Origin: FEN-1219 sp963810755
GTDB taxonomy: Bacteria > Pseudomonadota > Gammaproteobacteria > Steroidobacterales > Rariloculaceae
Assembly (NCBI GenBank): GCA_963810755.1
Contig: CAWEOP010000003.1
Coordinates: 558,001-622,000 of the forward strand
Length of the DNA stretch: 64,000 nt
Reading direction: 5' to 3'
Shown: positions 46,161 to 55,583 of the stretch, one piece after another
Position numbering within the stretch: position 1 is the first letter of the stretch
How the letters are laid out: every line of letters starts with the position of its first letter
Position numbers and translations under genes: made by a program
The notes under the pieces: generated by a model
What the model was told of the DNA's origin: nothing
Databases searched by the model: none
What the model saw: only the letters and a program-made list of their open reading frames with translations

Positions 46161-48587
46161 ATGATCGGCAACTACCTGTTGCTCGCCGCGCGCAACCTGC
46201 CGCGCGCCGGCCCGTTCGTGGCTGTAAGCATCGTGGGACTCGCGATCGGTCTCGGCGCGGCACTCCTGATCGCGCTCTACGTGCACGACGAGCTCGGCTA
46301 CGAGCGCTGGCTGTCCGATAGCGATCGCGTCCATCTGATCTCCGTTCGCTCCCCGGCCGGCGGTATGACCGACGGCAGCCCGTCCAACGTCGCCCAATGG
46401 ATCGCGTCCGAGTATCCGCAGTTCGAGGCCGTCACGCGCCTCACGCCGAGCGGCGGGTTCTTCAAGCGCGACGAGCACGAGTTCAGTGAGCAGGTTTTCT
46501 GGGCCGACGCGAACTTCTTCGACGTGTTTCAGTTCCCCGTCGTCGCCGGCACGCTGAAGGGCGCGCTCGACAAGCCCGACACGCTCGTCCTCGCGCGCCG
46601 CCACGCGGAGAAGTACTTCGGCCGCGCTGATCCGCTCGGGCAGACGATGGTTCTCGACGGCAAGCACGCGATGACGGTTACGGCCGTCATCGAAGACCTG
46701 CCGTCGAACACGCATTTCGCGATGGACGTGATCGCGGCGGGAGTCTCGGCCTACTCGCCGATCAGCGAGCAAGACCTGGTACCGATGACGGTCGTCGGCG
46801 CGAAGACATGGGCGTTCCACACGTACGGCCGGCTCAAGCGCGGCGAGTCGATCGCAGCGCTGCGCGAGGGCATCAGGACGCTGCCGGACCGCCACTCCGA
46901 TCGCGCCGCGGGAGGGCAGGCCGCGAGCGAAATCTGGCCGCTGATCGTGCGCCCGATCCGCTCGCTGCATTTGAGCGCGTACGACGTCGCGTCGCCCGAG
47001 AGCGAGAGCCTCGGCCGGCTCTACGGCGCGATCGGCATCGGCGTACTAATCGTCCTCGCTGCCGCGATCAACTTCGTGACGCTGCGCACCGCGCTCGCGA
47101 TGCGTCGCGCGGTCGAGGTCGGCGTGCGGAAGGCATGCGGCGGCAATCGGCGCACGCTGTTCGCGCAGTTCATCGGCGAGGTGTTCGTGCACGTTGCGAT
47201 CGCGACCGCACTCGGGCTTGCGCTCGCGGCGGCGGCGCTGCCCACGCTCAACGCTTTCCTGCTCCGGACGATCGAATGGCAGACCCTTTTCAGCCCGTTC
47301 TTCCTCGGCGGCATCGCGGTGCTCGCCGTCGTGGTCACGTTCCTCGCGGGCAGCTATCCGGCGTTCGTGCTCGCGTCCTTCCGGCCGAGCTTGGTGACGA
47401 AGGGGCGCTCGAGCGGTCGGCTGCAGAACGGCGTCCGCCAGGGGCTCGTCGCTTTGCAGTTCGCGATCGTGATCGGCGTGCTGATCGCGACGATCGTCGT
47501 GCACCGGCAGACGGCGTTCGGCATGCGCGAGTCGTTGCGGCAGATCTCCGATCCGATCGTGCTGCTGCGCACGAGCTGCTCGGACGCCCTCAAGGATGCG
47601 ATGGCGCGCCTCCCAGGCGTGAAGGGAGTCGCATGCTCCCGCAATCCGCCGCAAACGGGCGGAGGCGTCGGGCCAGTGCAGCACAACGGCGGCGAGCGGC
47701 TCGTGCTCGGCGAGATCGCCATCGACTTCGGGTTCTTCGAGCTGTTCGGCAACGAGCTCGCCGCGGGAAGGTACTTCTCGGACGACTTCGGCGCCGACAA
47801 GACGCCGGACGATCTCGTCTGGACGACGCCCCAGTCGATCATGTTGAACGAGGCGGGCGTGCGGAAGCTTGGGCTAGCGTCGCCGCAAGCGGCGATCGGC
47901 GAGATCGTCAACATCAACTACCCGTCCGGCCTCGTGAAGACGTTCTCGGGCGAGCACGCCGCGCAGATCGTCGGCGTCGTGAAGGATTTTCAGATGGGTT
48001 CGGTGCGCAACGAGATTTATCCGGCCGTGTTCTATGTCGACGAGCTCTTGTTCGGCGTGCTGAGCCTCAAGCTCGACGGGCGCAGGGCGCCCGAGACGCT
48101 CGATGCGATCGACCGGGTCTGGCGCGAGATGGGCGACCCTGGTCCGCCACAGCGCTGGTTCTTCGAGGATTCCGTGCAGGAAATGTACGGCGACATGCGG
48201 CGCGATTTCGAGTTGTTCACCGTGTTCGCGAGCGTCGCGATCCTGATCTCCGCGCTCGGGCTCGTCGGGCTGGCCGCACACACTGCTTCGGTGCGCACGA
48301 AGGAGATTGGCGTGCGCAAGGTCCTCGGCAGCAATCGCGCGGGGATCATGAGCCTGTTGATGTGGCAGTTCGGCAAGCCCGTGGTGCTTGCGAATCTAAT
48401 TGCGTGGCCAGCCGCCTACTTCGCGATGGAGAGCTGGCTCGCGAGTTTTGCGCGGCGGATCGACCTCGAGGCGTGGATGTTCTTGGCTGCCGCCGCGGCG
48501 ACGCTCCTGATTGCCGCGCTGACCGTCGCCGCCCATGCTTGGACGATATCCGGTGTGCGGCCGGTCGTGGCGCTCCGGCATGAGTAG
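46161..48587 (+). CDS. FtsX/MacB-type ABC transporter permease, orphan
   Basis: An 808-residue inner-membrane protein with the MacB-PCD/FtsX arrangement twice: TM near residues 15-45 (VAVSIVGLAIGLGAALLIAL), a periplasmic domain to about 270, three TM helices around 285-410 with RRAVEVGVRKACGGNRRTLF, a fourth TM after GRLQNGVRQGLVALQFAIVI, a second periplasmic domain, and three C-terminal TM helices with VRTKEIGVRKVLGSNRAGIM. The repeat suggests one chain acts as the whole permease dimer. No ATPase gene is adjacent. The family exports macrolides, lipoproteins or peptides; the substrate is unknown. A ribosome site GGAGGAG precedes the ATG. Confidence 0.85.
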   Translation: MIGNYLLLAARNLPRAGPFVAVSIVGLAIGLGAALLIALYVHDELGYERWLSDSDRVHLISVRSPAGGMTDGSPSNVAQWIASEYPQFEAVTRLTPSGGFFKRDEHEFSEQVFWADANFFDVFQFPVVAGTLKGALDKPDTLVLARRHAEKYFGRADPLGQTMVLDGKHAMTVTAVIEDLPSNTHFAMDVIAAGVSAYSPISEQDLVPMTVVGAKTWAFHTYGRLKRGESIAALREGIRTLPDRHSDRAAGGQAASEIWPLIVRPIRSLHLSAYDVASPESESLGRLYGAIGIGVLIVLAAAINFVTLRTALAMRRAVEVGVRKACGGNRRTLFAQFIGEVFVHVAIATALGLALAAAALPTLNAFLLRTIEWQTLFSPFFLGGIAVLAVVVTFLAGSYPAFVLASFRPSLVTKGRSSGRLQNGVRQGLVALQFAIVIGVLIATIVVHRQTAFGMRESLRQISDPIVLLRTSCSDALKDAMARLPGVKGVACSRNPPQTGGGVGPVQHNGGERLVLGEIAIDFGFFELFGNELAAGRYFSDDFGADKTPDDLVWTTPQSIMLNEAGVRKLGLASPQAAIGEIVNINYPSGLVKTFSGEHAAQIVGVVKDFQMGSVRNEIYPAVFYVDELLFGVLSLKLDGRRAPETLDAIDRVWREMGDPGPPQRWFFEDSVQEMYGDMRRDFELFTVFASVAILISALGLVGLAAHTASVRTKEIGVRKVLGSNRAGIMSLLMWQFGKPVVLANLIAWPAAYFAMESWLASFARRIDLEAWMFLAAAAATLLIAALTVAAHAWTISGVRPVVALRHE

Positions 48588-48599
48588 GTAGGAGGCTAC

Positions 48600-50192
48600 C
48601 TAGCGCCGAGCCGGTGCGTCCATGAGCTCGGTCGCGAACAGCAGCGCCATCGCGCCGCCGCGCGCGTCCTCGCCCAAGATCGCGGCGCGGCCGAGGTACT
48701 GCTCGAGCGACGTCATGCGCGCCGTCGACTCGCAGACATCGATGAACGTGCCCGCAGAAGAGGTGCGCGAATTCACTGCTAGCCACGCGCGGTCGACCGC
48801 CTGCTCGTAGTCGCGGCCGCGGAGCCAGCCGCTTTGCAGGCCGCGCAACATCGCGAATCCGATCATCGCGGTGGCCGAGAACTCGGCGTACGCGCCGGGG
48901 TGATCGACGACGTTACGCCAAAGCCCGTCACGCGTTTGCCGCGGCAGCAGCGCCGCCATGAGGTCGCGATAGCTCTGCAGCGCGTGGGCGTAGCCTTCCG
49001 TGGAGCGCGGCAGCTCGGAGAGCGTCAGAGCCAGGCCGAGCGCCGCGAACGCGTTGCCGCGCCCCCATGCCGCGTCGGTTGCGGGCTGATGGCGATACAG
49101 ACCGTCCGGCCGGAGGTCGAGCTGCTGCATGAATCGCAGGTGCCGGTCCGCCATGTCGAAGTACTTGCGGTCGCCCGTCAACGCGCCGGCTTGCGCGACG
49201 ATCGCGGTGCCCATGAACACGGAGTCGCTGAACTCGTTGTGGTACGGCATCGCTTCGAGCATCTGCCCCGACGCATCGAAGCCGAGATCGGCGACCTTGC
49301 GCACGGCCGCCACGTAGCGTGGGTCGCCGGTCCTGCGCGCGAGCTCGGTGAACACGATGTGGCCCGCCATCACGAGCGAGTTCGGCTGCGCGAGGCTGTC
49401 TTTCGTGCCGTCGACGTAGGGCTCGACTAGCCGGCGCACGTCGCCCAAGTCGCCGAGCCGCACGCGCGCGATCAACGCGATCGCACCGATGTACCACGGT
49501 TGGTCGAAGTCGCGGCCGTAGCGTCGCGCGAGCTCGTCTGCGAGCTGCCGGGGCGAACGCGCGCGGCGACGCTCGAGCTCGCTGCGCGCCTCGGATCTTG
49601 CGATGGACCCGAGCTCTGCCCCGACGTCGGCAATCGCTCCGGCGGTTGCGGACCAGCGCCGCGCCGGAATGCGGCCCATGTCGGCCACGGCCTCCGCGCC
49701 GAGCGCCGTGGCAAGGCCGAAGTCGTCGTCGCCCGCGATCAGCACGAGATCGGGCGCTTGTGCGCCGAGCCAGCGCCACAGAGTGTGCGACTCGGAGTGC
49801 TCGCGATACGCGACGCCGGTCGGCGGGAACTGCGGGGTGACGCCATCGGGGCCATCGGGGTTCGCGACCGGCACGGCGAGCAGCCGCACCGCGCGACCGC
49901 GGTGTTGCTCGTACGCGGCCACCGCCGCCCGCACGGCGGCTGAGCTGCCGTCTTCGCCTTTCAGGCCTCCGACCAACACGACGGTCGGCGCCGGGACCGA
50001 GCGCGCGTCGACCGCGAGCGCGTCGATCCGTGCGCCGCTCGAGGCGAGACCGATGTCGAACACTTCGGCGGCGGATAGAGGCCCCGCGAGCAGCGCGGCG
50101 AGCGCCGCCAACGAGACGGCTCGAGCGATGCACCCGCGCTCCGGCGGCTGTCGGCCGAGCCTGTGTTGGGTCTGGTGTACTGAAGACGGCAT
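48600..50192 (-). CDS. Secreted GH105-like hydrolase with an N-terminal M14-like domain
   Basis: A 530-residue protein. After a signal peptide (hydrophobic ARAVSLAALAALLAG), residues about 45-165 resemble the start of M14 carboxypeptidases (PTVVLVGGLKGEDGS, LLAVPVANPDG), but the zinc motif HxxE is KxxD. Residues about 200-525 form an (alpha/alpha)6 barrel like GH105 unsaturated rhamnogalacturonyl hydrolases: YHNEFSDSVFMGTAIVAQAG (with the likely catalytic Asp), LTGDRKYFDMADRHLRFM, AAWGRGNAFAALGLAL and DGLWRNVVD. It may release unsaturated uronic acid from oligosaccharides. The ATG at 50192 is chosen for the signal peptide. It is convergent with the permease gene and divergent from xthA. Confidence 0.72.
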   Translation of the reverse strand: MPSSVHQTQHRLGRQPPERGCIARAVSLAALAALLAGPLSAAEVFDIGLASSGARIDALAVDARSVPAPTVVLVGGLKGEDGSSAAVRAAVAAYEQHRGRAVRLLAVPVANPDGPDGVTPQFPPTGVAYREHSESHTLWRWLGAQAPDLVLIAGDDDFGLATALGAEAVADMGRIPARRWSATAGAIADVGAELGSIARSEARSELERRRARSPRQLADELARRYGRDFDQPWYIGAIALIARVRLGDLGDVRRLVEPYVDGTKDSLAQPNSLVMAGHIVFTELARRTGDPRYVAAVRKVADLGFDASGQMLEAMPYHNEFSDSVFMGTAIVAQAGALTGDRKYFDMADRHLRFMQQLDLRPDGLYRHQPATDAAWGRGNAFAALGLALTLSELPRSTEGYAHALQSYRDLMAALLPRQTRDGLWRNVVDHPGAYAEFSATAMIGFAMLRGLQSGWLRGRDYEQAVDRAWLAVNSRTSSAGTFIDVCESTARMTSLEQYLGRAAILGEDARGGAMALLFATELMDAPARR

Positions 50193-50325
50193 GAGGCCTC
50201 GATGGATTCCGATCGCACGCGATTTACGCTCGCGGGGAAGCGTAAGCCAGCGCGTGGAGCTGCACAAAGGAACCGCTCGCGCCGCGTTGCGCGCAGTCCC
50301 GCGGATGCCGCAGGCTAGCCGACCG

Positions 50326-51093
50326 ATGCGGATCGTGAGCTGGAACGTCAACGGGCTTCGCGCGTGTGCTCGAGACGCGTTCCCGAAATTCCTGCGCGAA
50401 TCGGGCGCAGACGTCATTGGCGTGCAAGAAGTGCGTGCGTTGCCCGCGCAGCTCGACGCCGAGACGCGGGCGCCCGCCGGGTGGCACGCGTGCTTCGCGC
50501 CCGGCGGGCCAGGCTATAGCGGCGTGGCGATCTACTCGCGCGCCGAGCCCGACGAGGTCGCGATCGGCGTCGGCGAGCGGCGCTTCGATGTGGAGGGCCG
50601 GCTCATCACCGCCCGGTTCGGTCGAACGTTCGTCGTCAACGGCTATTTTCCAAAGGGCAGCGGCAGCAAGCGCGACAACAGCCGCGTGCCGTACAAGCTC
50701 GATTTCTATGCGGCGGTGTTCGCGCGCGCGCAGTCGTTGCGGCGCCGGGGCGCCGTGTTCGTCATCGGCGACTTCAATACAGCGCATGAGGAGATCGATC
50801 TCGCGCGGCCGAAGGAAAACGCGAAGTCGAGCGGGTTCCTGCCCGAGGAGCGCCAGTCGTTCGGGCGTTGGATCGACGCGGGCTGGGTGGACACCTTCCG
50901 CGCGCGCCGTCCGCGCGAAGGCGGGCACTACACATGGTGGCGCCAATGGGGCGGCGCGCGGGAGCGCAACGTGGGCTGGAGGATCGACTACGTGCTCGCG
51001 TCGCCGGCGGCCGCCAAACGGGTGGCCGACGCATTCATTTGGCCCCAAGTTCTGGGCTCGGATCACGCGCCGGTCGGCGTAGACGTCGAATAG
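50326..51093 (+). CDS. xthA: Exodeoxyribonuclease III
   Basis: A 255-residue EEP-fold enzyme, an AP endonuclease and 3'-5' exonuclease in base excision repair. Active-site motifs: SWNVNGLRA (Asn), IGVQEVRA (metal-binding Glu), NGYFPKGSGSKRDNSR, the GDFNTAHEEIDL segment (catalytic Asp, Asn), TWWRQWGGARERNVGWRIDY, and the final LGSDHAPVGVDVE (His). An ATG 22 bases upstream is out of frame; the ATG at 50326 gives the conserved MRIVSWNVNG start. Confidence 0.95.
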   Translation: MRIVSWNVNGLRACARDAFPKFLRESGADVIGVQEVRALPAQLDAETRAPAGWHACFAPGGPGYSGVAIYSRAEPDEVAIGVGERRFDVEGRLITARFGRTFVVNGYFPKGSGSKRDNSRVPYKLDFYAAVFARAQSLRRRGAVFVIGDFNTAHEEIDLARPKENAKSSGFLPEERQSFGRWIDAGWVDTFRARRPREGGHYTWWRQWGGARERNVGWRIDYVLASPAAAKRVADAFIWPQVLGSDHAPVGVDVE

Positions 51094-51099
51094 CGCGCC

Positions 51100-51270
51100 T
51101 CACGGCGCCACTTGAAATGGAAAGGCGCGATTCGAGCCAGGCGCTAGTTGCGCCCGCCCGGGTGCTCCGGCGCCTGCTCCGCCCGCGCCCGCTCCGCCAC
51201 CGCCCGGTGGGCCGGCCGCGGCGAGCGCCGCCGATGCTTGGATGAGGCTACGCCTCGTGATCCGCGACAT
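51100..51270 (-). CDS. Small Tat-signal, glycine-rich ORF
   Basis: A 56-codon reading frame with a twin-arginine signal-like start (SRITRRSLIQASAALAAAG), then a Gly/Ala/Pro-rich stretch and the tail GSNRAFPFQVAP. A good ribosome site (GGGGAAA) lies 8 bases before the ATG on the reverse strand. It may be a small secreted peptide, or the 5' remnant of a larger Tat substrate whose body was lost by deletion or is hidden by an indel. I recognise no family. It ends 7 bases from xthA. Confidence 0.4.
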   Translation of the reverse strand: MSRITRRSLIQASAALAAAGPPGGGGAGAGGAGAGAPGRAQLAPGSNRAFPFQVAP

Positions 51271-51446
51271 GTCGATTTCCCCGGGTTCAAGAACTCGCGG
51301 GATCATACTGACGTTCCCTTTTCCAGGCACCGTCCGCGCCCGGGGCGCTCAGCCGAATGGGATTGCGTGACGAGGTGAGCAAGTCTTGGCGCTCGCGCCG
51401 CGCTATCATTCCTAGCTCGACTTGAGGCTTCTTGAGGTTCTGATCG

Positions 51447-52825
51447 GTGCCTGTGACTGTCGTCGTTCTCGCTGCGGGCCAGGGCAAACGAATGCACTCG
51501 GCGCTGCCGAAGGTGCTCCAGCCGCTCGCAGGCCGGCCGCTGCTCCGGCACGTGCTCGAGGCGGCGCGAAAGCTCGAGCCCGGCCGCTATCCACATCGTC
51601 TACGGGCACGGAGGCGACGCGGTGAAGGCCGCGTTCGCCGATCAGCCCGACTTGCGCTGGACGCTGCAGTCCGAGCAGCTCGGCACGGGCCACGCGGTGA
51701 TGCAGGCGATGCCGTCGATTCCCGACGATCACCAGGTGCTCGTCCTGCTCGGCGACGTACCGCTCGTGCGGACGCGCACGCTGCAGCGCCTCGTGAACGA
51801 CTCGGGCGAAGGCGAGCTCGCGCTGTTGACGGCGGTCGCCGATGATCCGAGCGGATACGGGCGCGTGATTCGCGACGAGCGTGGCGAAGTCGCGCGCATC
51901 GTCGAGGAGAAGGACGCCACCGACGACGAGCGGCGCGTGAACGAAGTGAACACCGGCGTGATCGCGTTCGGCGCCGCGGAGCTACGCCGCTGCCTCGCTT
52001 CGCTCGACAACGACAACTCGCAGGGCGAGTACTACCTCACCGACGTCATCGCGATGTCGGCGCAGCGCGGCATCAAGGTGCACGGCATCGTCGTCGACTC
52101 GGCGACGGAGGTGCTCGGCATCAACGACCGCGCGCAGCTCGCGCTCGCCGAGCGAACGCTGCAGCGGCAGATCGCCCAAGACTTGATGAGCCGTGGAGTC
52201 GCGTTCGCGGATCCCGAGCGCGTCGACGTGCGCGGCACACTGACGGCCGGCCGCGACGTGTTCATCGACGTAGGCGCCGTGTTCGAGGGCAACGTCGAGC
52301 TCGGCGACAACGTGACTGTCGGACCGTACGCGGTGATCACGGACAGCAAGCTCGGCGCCGGCACCGTAGTGCACCCGCACTCCGTGATGAACGGTATCGT
52401 CGCGGGGCCGAATTGCGAGATCGGCCCGTTCGCGCGCCTGACGGCCAGGCGCGGCCCTCGCGTCCAAGGTCAAGGTCGGCAACTTCGTGGAGATCAAGAA
52501 GAGCACGGTCGCGGACGGGAGCAAGATCAATCATCTGAGCTACGTCGGCGACGCGACGATCGGCCGCGACGTGAACGTCGGCGCCGGCACGATCACGTGC
52601 AACTACGACGGCGCGAACAAGCATCGCACCACGATCGGCGATCGCGTGTTCGTCGGCTCCGGCGTGATGCTCGTGGCGCCAGTCTCGCTCGGCGACGGCG
52701 CGACGATCGGTGCCGGCTCGACCATCACGAAGGACGCGCCGGCAAGCGAGCTCACGCTCGCGCGGTCGAAGCAAGTGACGGTACCGGGCTGGCAACGCCC
52801 GAAGAAGAAGTCCCCGCGATCGTAA
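51447..52825 (+). CDS. glmU: Bifunctional GlmU: GlcN-1-P acetyltransferase / GlcNAc-1-P uridyltransferase (two frameshifts)
   Basis: About 458 residues. It makes UDP-GlcNAc for peptidoglycan and LPS. The uridyltransferase start is VVVLAAGQGKRMHSALPKVL; one extra G near 51582 breaks the frame, which continues VKAAFADQPDLRWTLQSEQLGTGHAV and LGDVPLV. A second extra base (A at 52441) interrupts IGPFARL; the left-handed helix continues VEIKKSTVADGSKINHLSYV and the acetyltransferase residues GAGTITCNYDG to the end. The span is 3n+2. It starts with GTG. Every catalytic motif is present. Confidence 0.95.
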
Positions 52826-52866
52826 CGGCGAATCGCCCCATTCAGCGAGGTTAGAGTCAACACGGT

Positions 52867-54702
52867 ATGTGCGGAATCGTCGGTGCAATTGCTGAACGGA
52901 ACATCGTCCCCGTCCTCGTCGAGGGGCTGAAGCGGCTCGAGTATCGCGGCTACGACTCGGCCGGCGTCGCGGTATTGCAGCAGAATCAGTCGCTCGGCCT
53001 GCGGCGCACGGTCGGCAAGGTCTCGCAGCTCGAGGAAAAGCTGTCGCGCGCGCCGCTCGCGGGACGCCTCGGCGTCGCGCACACGCGCTGGGCGACCCAC
53101 GGCGGCGTGACCGAAGCGAACGCGCACCCGCACGTCTCGGGTGACCGCGTCGCGGTGATCCACAACGGCATCATCGAGAACTACGAACCGCTGAAGGACG
53201 AGCTGATCGCGAAAGGCTACGTGTTCAAGTCGGAGACGGACACCGAGGTCGCGGCGCACCTGGTCCACGACTACCTGAAGCAAGGGCACGACCTGCTCGA
53301 GGCGGTACGGCTGGCGGTGCAGCGGTTCGTCGGCGCCTACGCGCTGCTCGTGTTCGATGCGCAGGATCCCGACCGCTTCGTGGTCAGCCGGATCGCGAGC
53401 CCGCTCGTGATCGGGCTCGGGATCGGCGAGAACTTCGTCGCGAGCGGGGTCCCGGCGCTCTTGCCCGTCACGCAGCGGTTCATCTACCTCGAGCAAGGCG
53501 ATCTCGCGGAGATCACGCGCGACGCCGTGCGGATCTTCGACCCACAAGGCCGGCCCGTCACGCGCGCCGTCCACGAGACGCAGTGGAGCACCGAGCAGGC
53601 CGAGAAGGGTCCGTATCGGCACTTCATGCTCAAGGAGATCTTCGACCAGCCGAGCGCGCTTGCGGACACGCTGTACGGCCGCGTGGTGAACAAGCGCGTC
53701 GTCCCCGAGTCGCTCGGGCCGCGCGCGGCCGAGCTGTTGTCGAAGGTCGAGCAGGTCCACATCGTCGCGTGCGGCACGAGCTACCACGCGGGCAGCGTCG
53801 GCCGCTATTGGCTCGAGTCGCTCGCGAACATCCCGTGCCAGGTCGAGATCGCGAGCGAGTACCGTTACCGCAGCGTCGTCGTGCCGACGCGCACGCTGTT
53901 CGTCACGCTTGTCGCAGTCGGGCGAGACCGCCGATACGCTCGAAGCGCTGCGCGTGGCGAAGACGGCCGGCTATATCGGCTCGCTCACGATCTGCAACAG
54001 CGCCGCACAGCTCGATGGTGCGCGAGTCGGACCTCGTGATGATGACGCAGGCCGGCCCCGAGATCGGCGTCGCGAGCACGAAAGCGTTCACGACGCAGCT
54101 GCTTGTCGCTGCTGCTCGTCACCCTGATGCTCGGCCGCCATCGCGGGATGACGGCGGCACGCGAGACCGAGCTCGTCACGCACCTCTATCACGCGGCGGC
54201 GGCCGTCGAGCAGGTGCTTACGATGAACGATCTCCTGCGCCTGCTCGCGGAGGACTTCGCCGAGAAGCAGCACGCGCTGTTCCTCGGCCGCGGTCCGATG
54301 TGGCCGATTGCGATGGAAGGGGCGCTGAAGCTCAAGGAGATCTCGTATATCCACGCCGAGGCCTACGCGGCCGGCGAGCTCAAGCACGGCCCGCTCGCGC
54401 TGATCGACGAAGAGATGCCCGTGATCGTCGTCGCGCCGCAGAACGATCTGCTCGACAAGCTCAAGTCGAACATGCAGGTGGTCCGCGCGCGTGGCGGCCA
54501 GCTCTACGTGTTCGCGGATCGCGAGACCGGTCTCGAGTCAGAGCCCGGCGTCAAGGTGATCTCGATGCCGCACGCCGACCGCTTGATCGCCCCGATCGTC
54601 TATACCGTGCCGCTGCAGCTGCTGGCGTATCACGCGGCGGTGCTCAAGGGCACCGACGTCGACCAGCCGCGCAACCTCGCGAAGTCCGTTACCGTCGAAT
54701 AA
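52867..54702 (+). CDS. glmS: Glucosamine-fructose-6-phosphate aminotransferase (three frameshifts)
   Basis: About 610 residues. The Ntn glutaminase domain begins with the catalytic Cys (MCGIVGAIAERN) and contains YRGYDSAG, HTRWATHGG and HNGIIENY; the isomerase SIS domains follow with VACGTSYHAGS, SQSGETADTLEAL, MTQAGPEIGVASTKAFTTQL, FLGRGPMWPIAMEGALKLKE and the C-tail NLAKSVTVE. Extra single bases near 53910, 54007 and 54104 shift the frame three times and restore it in total. It supplies glucosamine-6-phosphate to GlmM and GlmU. No glmS ribozyme-like leader was seen, as expected outside Firmicutes. Confidence 0.95.
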
Positions 54703-54714
54703 GCTCCCGTATCG

Positions 54715-54730
54715 GCGGCCTCGAGGCCGC
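54715..54730 (+). terminator. Palindromic hairpin after glmS
   Basis: GCGGCCTCGAGGCCGC is a perfect 16-base palindrome 12 bases after the glmS stop. It lacks a T-run, so it is a weak or Rho-assisted terminator candidate at best. Confidence 0.3.
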
Positions 54731-54778
54731 GCCAGCGCCGCTGTCGTCAGCATCGGCGCTATTTGCTGGAGCGGTGAG

Positions 54779-55177
54779 ATGCACAACAACAGCTGGTACT
54801 CGCGGTTCGCGAAGGGCGCGTCGCGCTTTTGCGGGCGCCCGCGCGTGTTCGTGTTCGCGGTCGGGATCATCATCGCGTGGGCGGTCAGCGGCCCGCTCTT
54901 CGGCTTCAGCGATACCTGGCAGCTCGTGATCAACACGAGCACCACCATCGTTACGTTCCTGATGGTGTTCCTGATCCAGAACACGCAGAACCGCGACACC
55001 GAGGCGATCCAGGTGAAGCTCGACGAGCTGATTCGCGCCACGCATGGCGCGCACAACGCCCTGCTGGACCTCGAGGAGCTCGAGGACAAGGAGCTCGACG
55101 CGTTTCGCAAAAGGTACCAAGCCCTGGCCGAGGCGGCGCGGCAGTGCGGCGTCGACACCGATTCGCCGGAGCCGTGA
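54779..55177 (+). CDS. Low-affinity iron permease family membrane protein
   Basis: A 132-residue protein with two membrane helices (VFVFAVGIIIAWAVSGPLF; TIVTFLMVFLIQNTQNRDT) followed by a soluble helix (AIQVKLDELIRATHGAHNA). The sequence FSDTWQLVINTSTTIVTFLM plus IQNTQNRDT is the hallmark of the family named after yeast Fet4 (PF04120). In bacteria these short proteins have no proven transport role. The ATG sits beside a GGAG ribosome site. Confidence 0.82.
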   Translation: MHNNSWYSRFAKGASRFCGRPRVFVFAVGIIIAWAVSGPLFGFSDTWQLVINTSTTIVTFLMVFLIQNTQNRDTEAIQVKLDELIRATHGAHNALLDLEELEDKELDAFRKRYQALAEAARQCGVDTDSPEP

Positions 55178-55253
55178 CGGCCGCTGATCACGATTTCTTC
55201 GCGGGTTTCTCCGGCTTGCGTGGTACTGCGTCATTCGCCGTCGAGGCCGCAAT

Positions 55254-55583
55254 GTGAAGATCGCCGCGGTTCGCCGTTTCGCGCTGGCGCTCCCCGAGGT
55301 GACCGAGGAGCCGCACTTCAATTACTCGTCGTTCCGCGTGAAGGGCAAGATCTTCGCGACCGTGCCGCCCGAGAGTACCTATCTGCACGTCTTCGTCGGC
55401 GAGCCCGAGATCGAGATTCTGCCGGTCGCGCAGCCGAAGGCCTACGAGAAGCTCATGTGGGGAAAGAAGGTCGCGGGTTTGCGCGTCACCCTCGCCGCGG
55501 CCAAGGCGCCCGACGTCGAGGAGCTGCTTCGGGCCGCGTGGCTGCGGAAGGCGCCCAAGAAGCTCGCAGCGTCGCTCGGCTAG
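55254..55583 (+). CDS. MmcQ/YjbR family protein
   Basis: A 109-residue protein with the YjbR fold: FALALPEVTEEPHFNYSSFR, VKGKIFATVPPE, and the closing EELLRAAWLRKAPKKLAA. Members are described as DNA-binding or as of unknown function; nothing here narrows that down. A GTG initiates. It is convergent with the ABC permease, the two stop regions overlapping by 4 bases. Confidence 0.8.
   Translation: MKIAAVRRFALALPEVTEEPHFNYSSFRVKGKIFATVPPESTYLHVFVGEPEIEILPVAQPKAYEKLMWGKKVAGLRVTLAAAKAPDVEELLRAAWLRKAPKKLAASLG

Noticed and set aside
53909..54104. Near-equal 97-base spacing of the three glmS insertions
   Set aside because: Insertions in other genes (oppA, atpC, glmU) show no such period, so I take it as chance.
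54715..54730. Perfect 16-base palindrome after glmS as a recombination site
   Set aside because: A single copy right after a stop codon with no integrase nearby; it is more simply a transcript-end hairpin.
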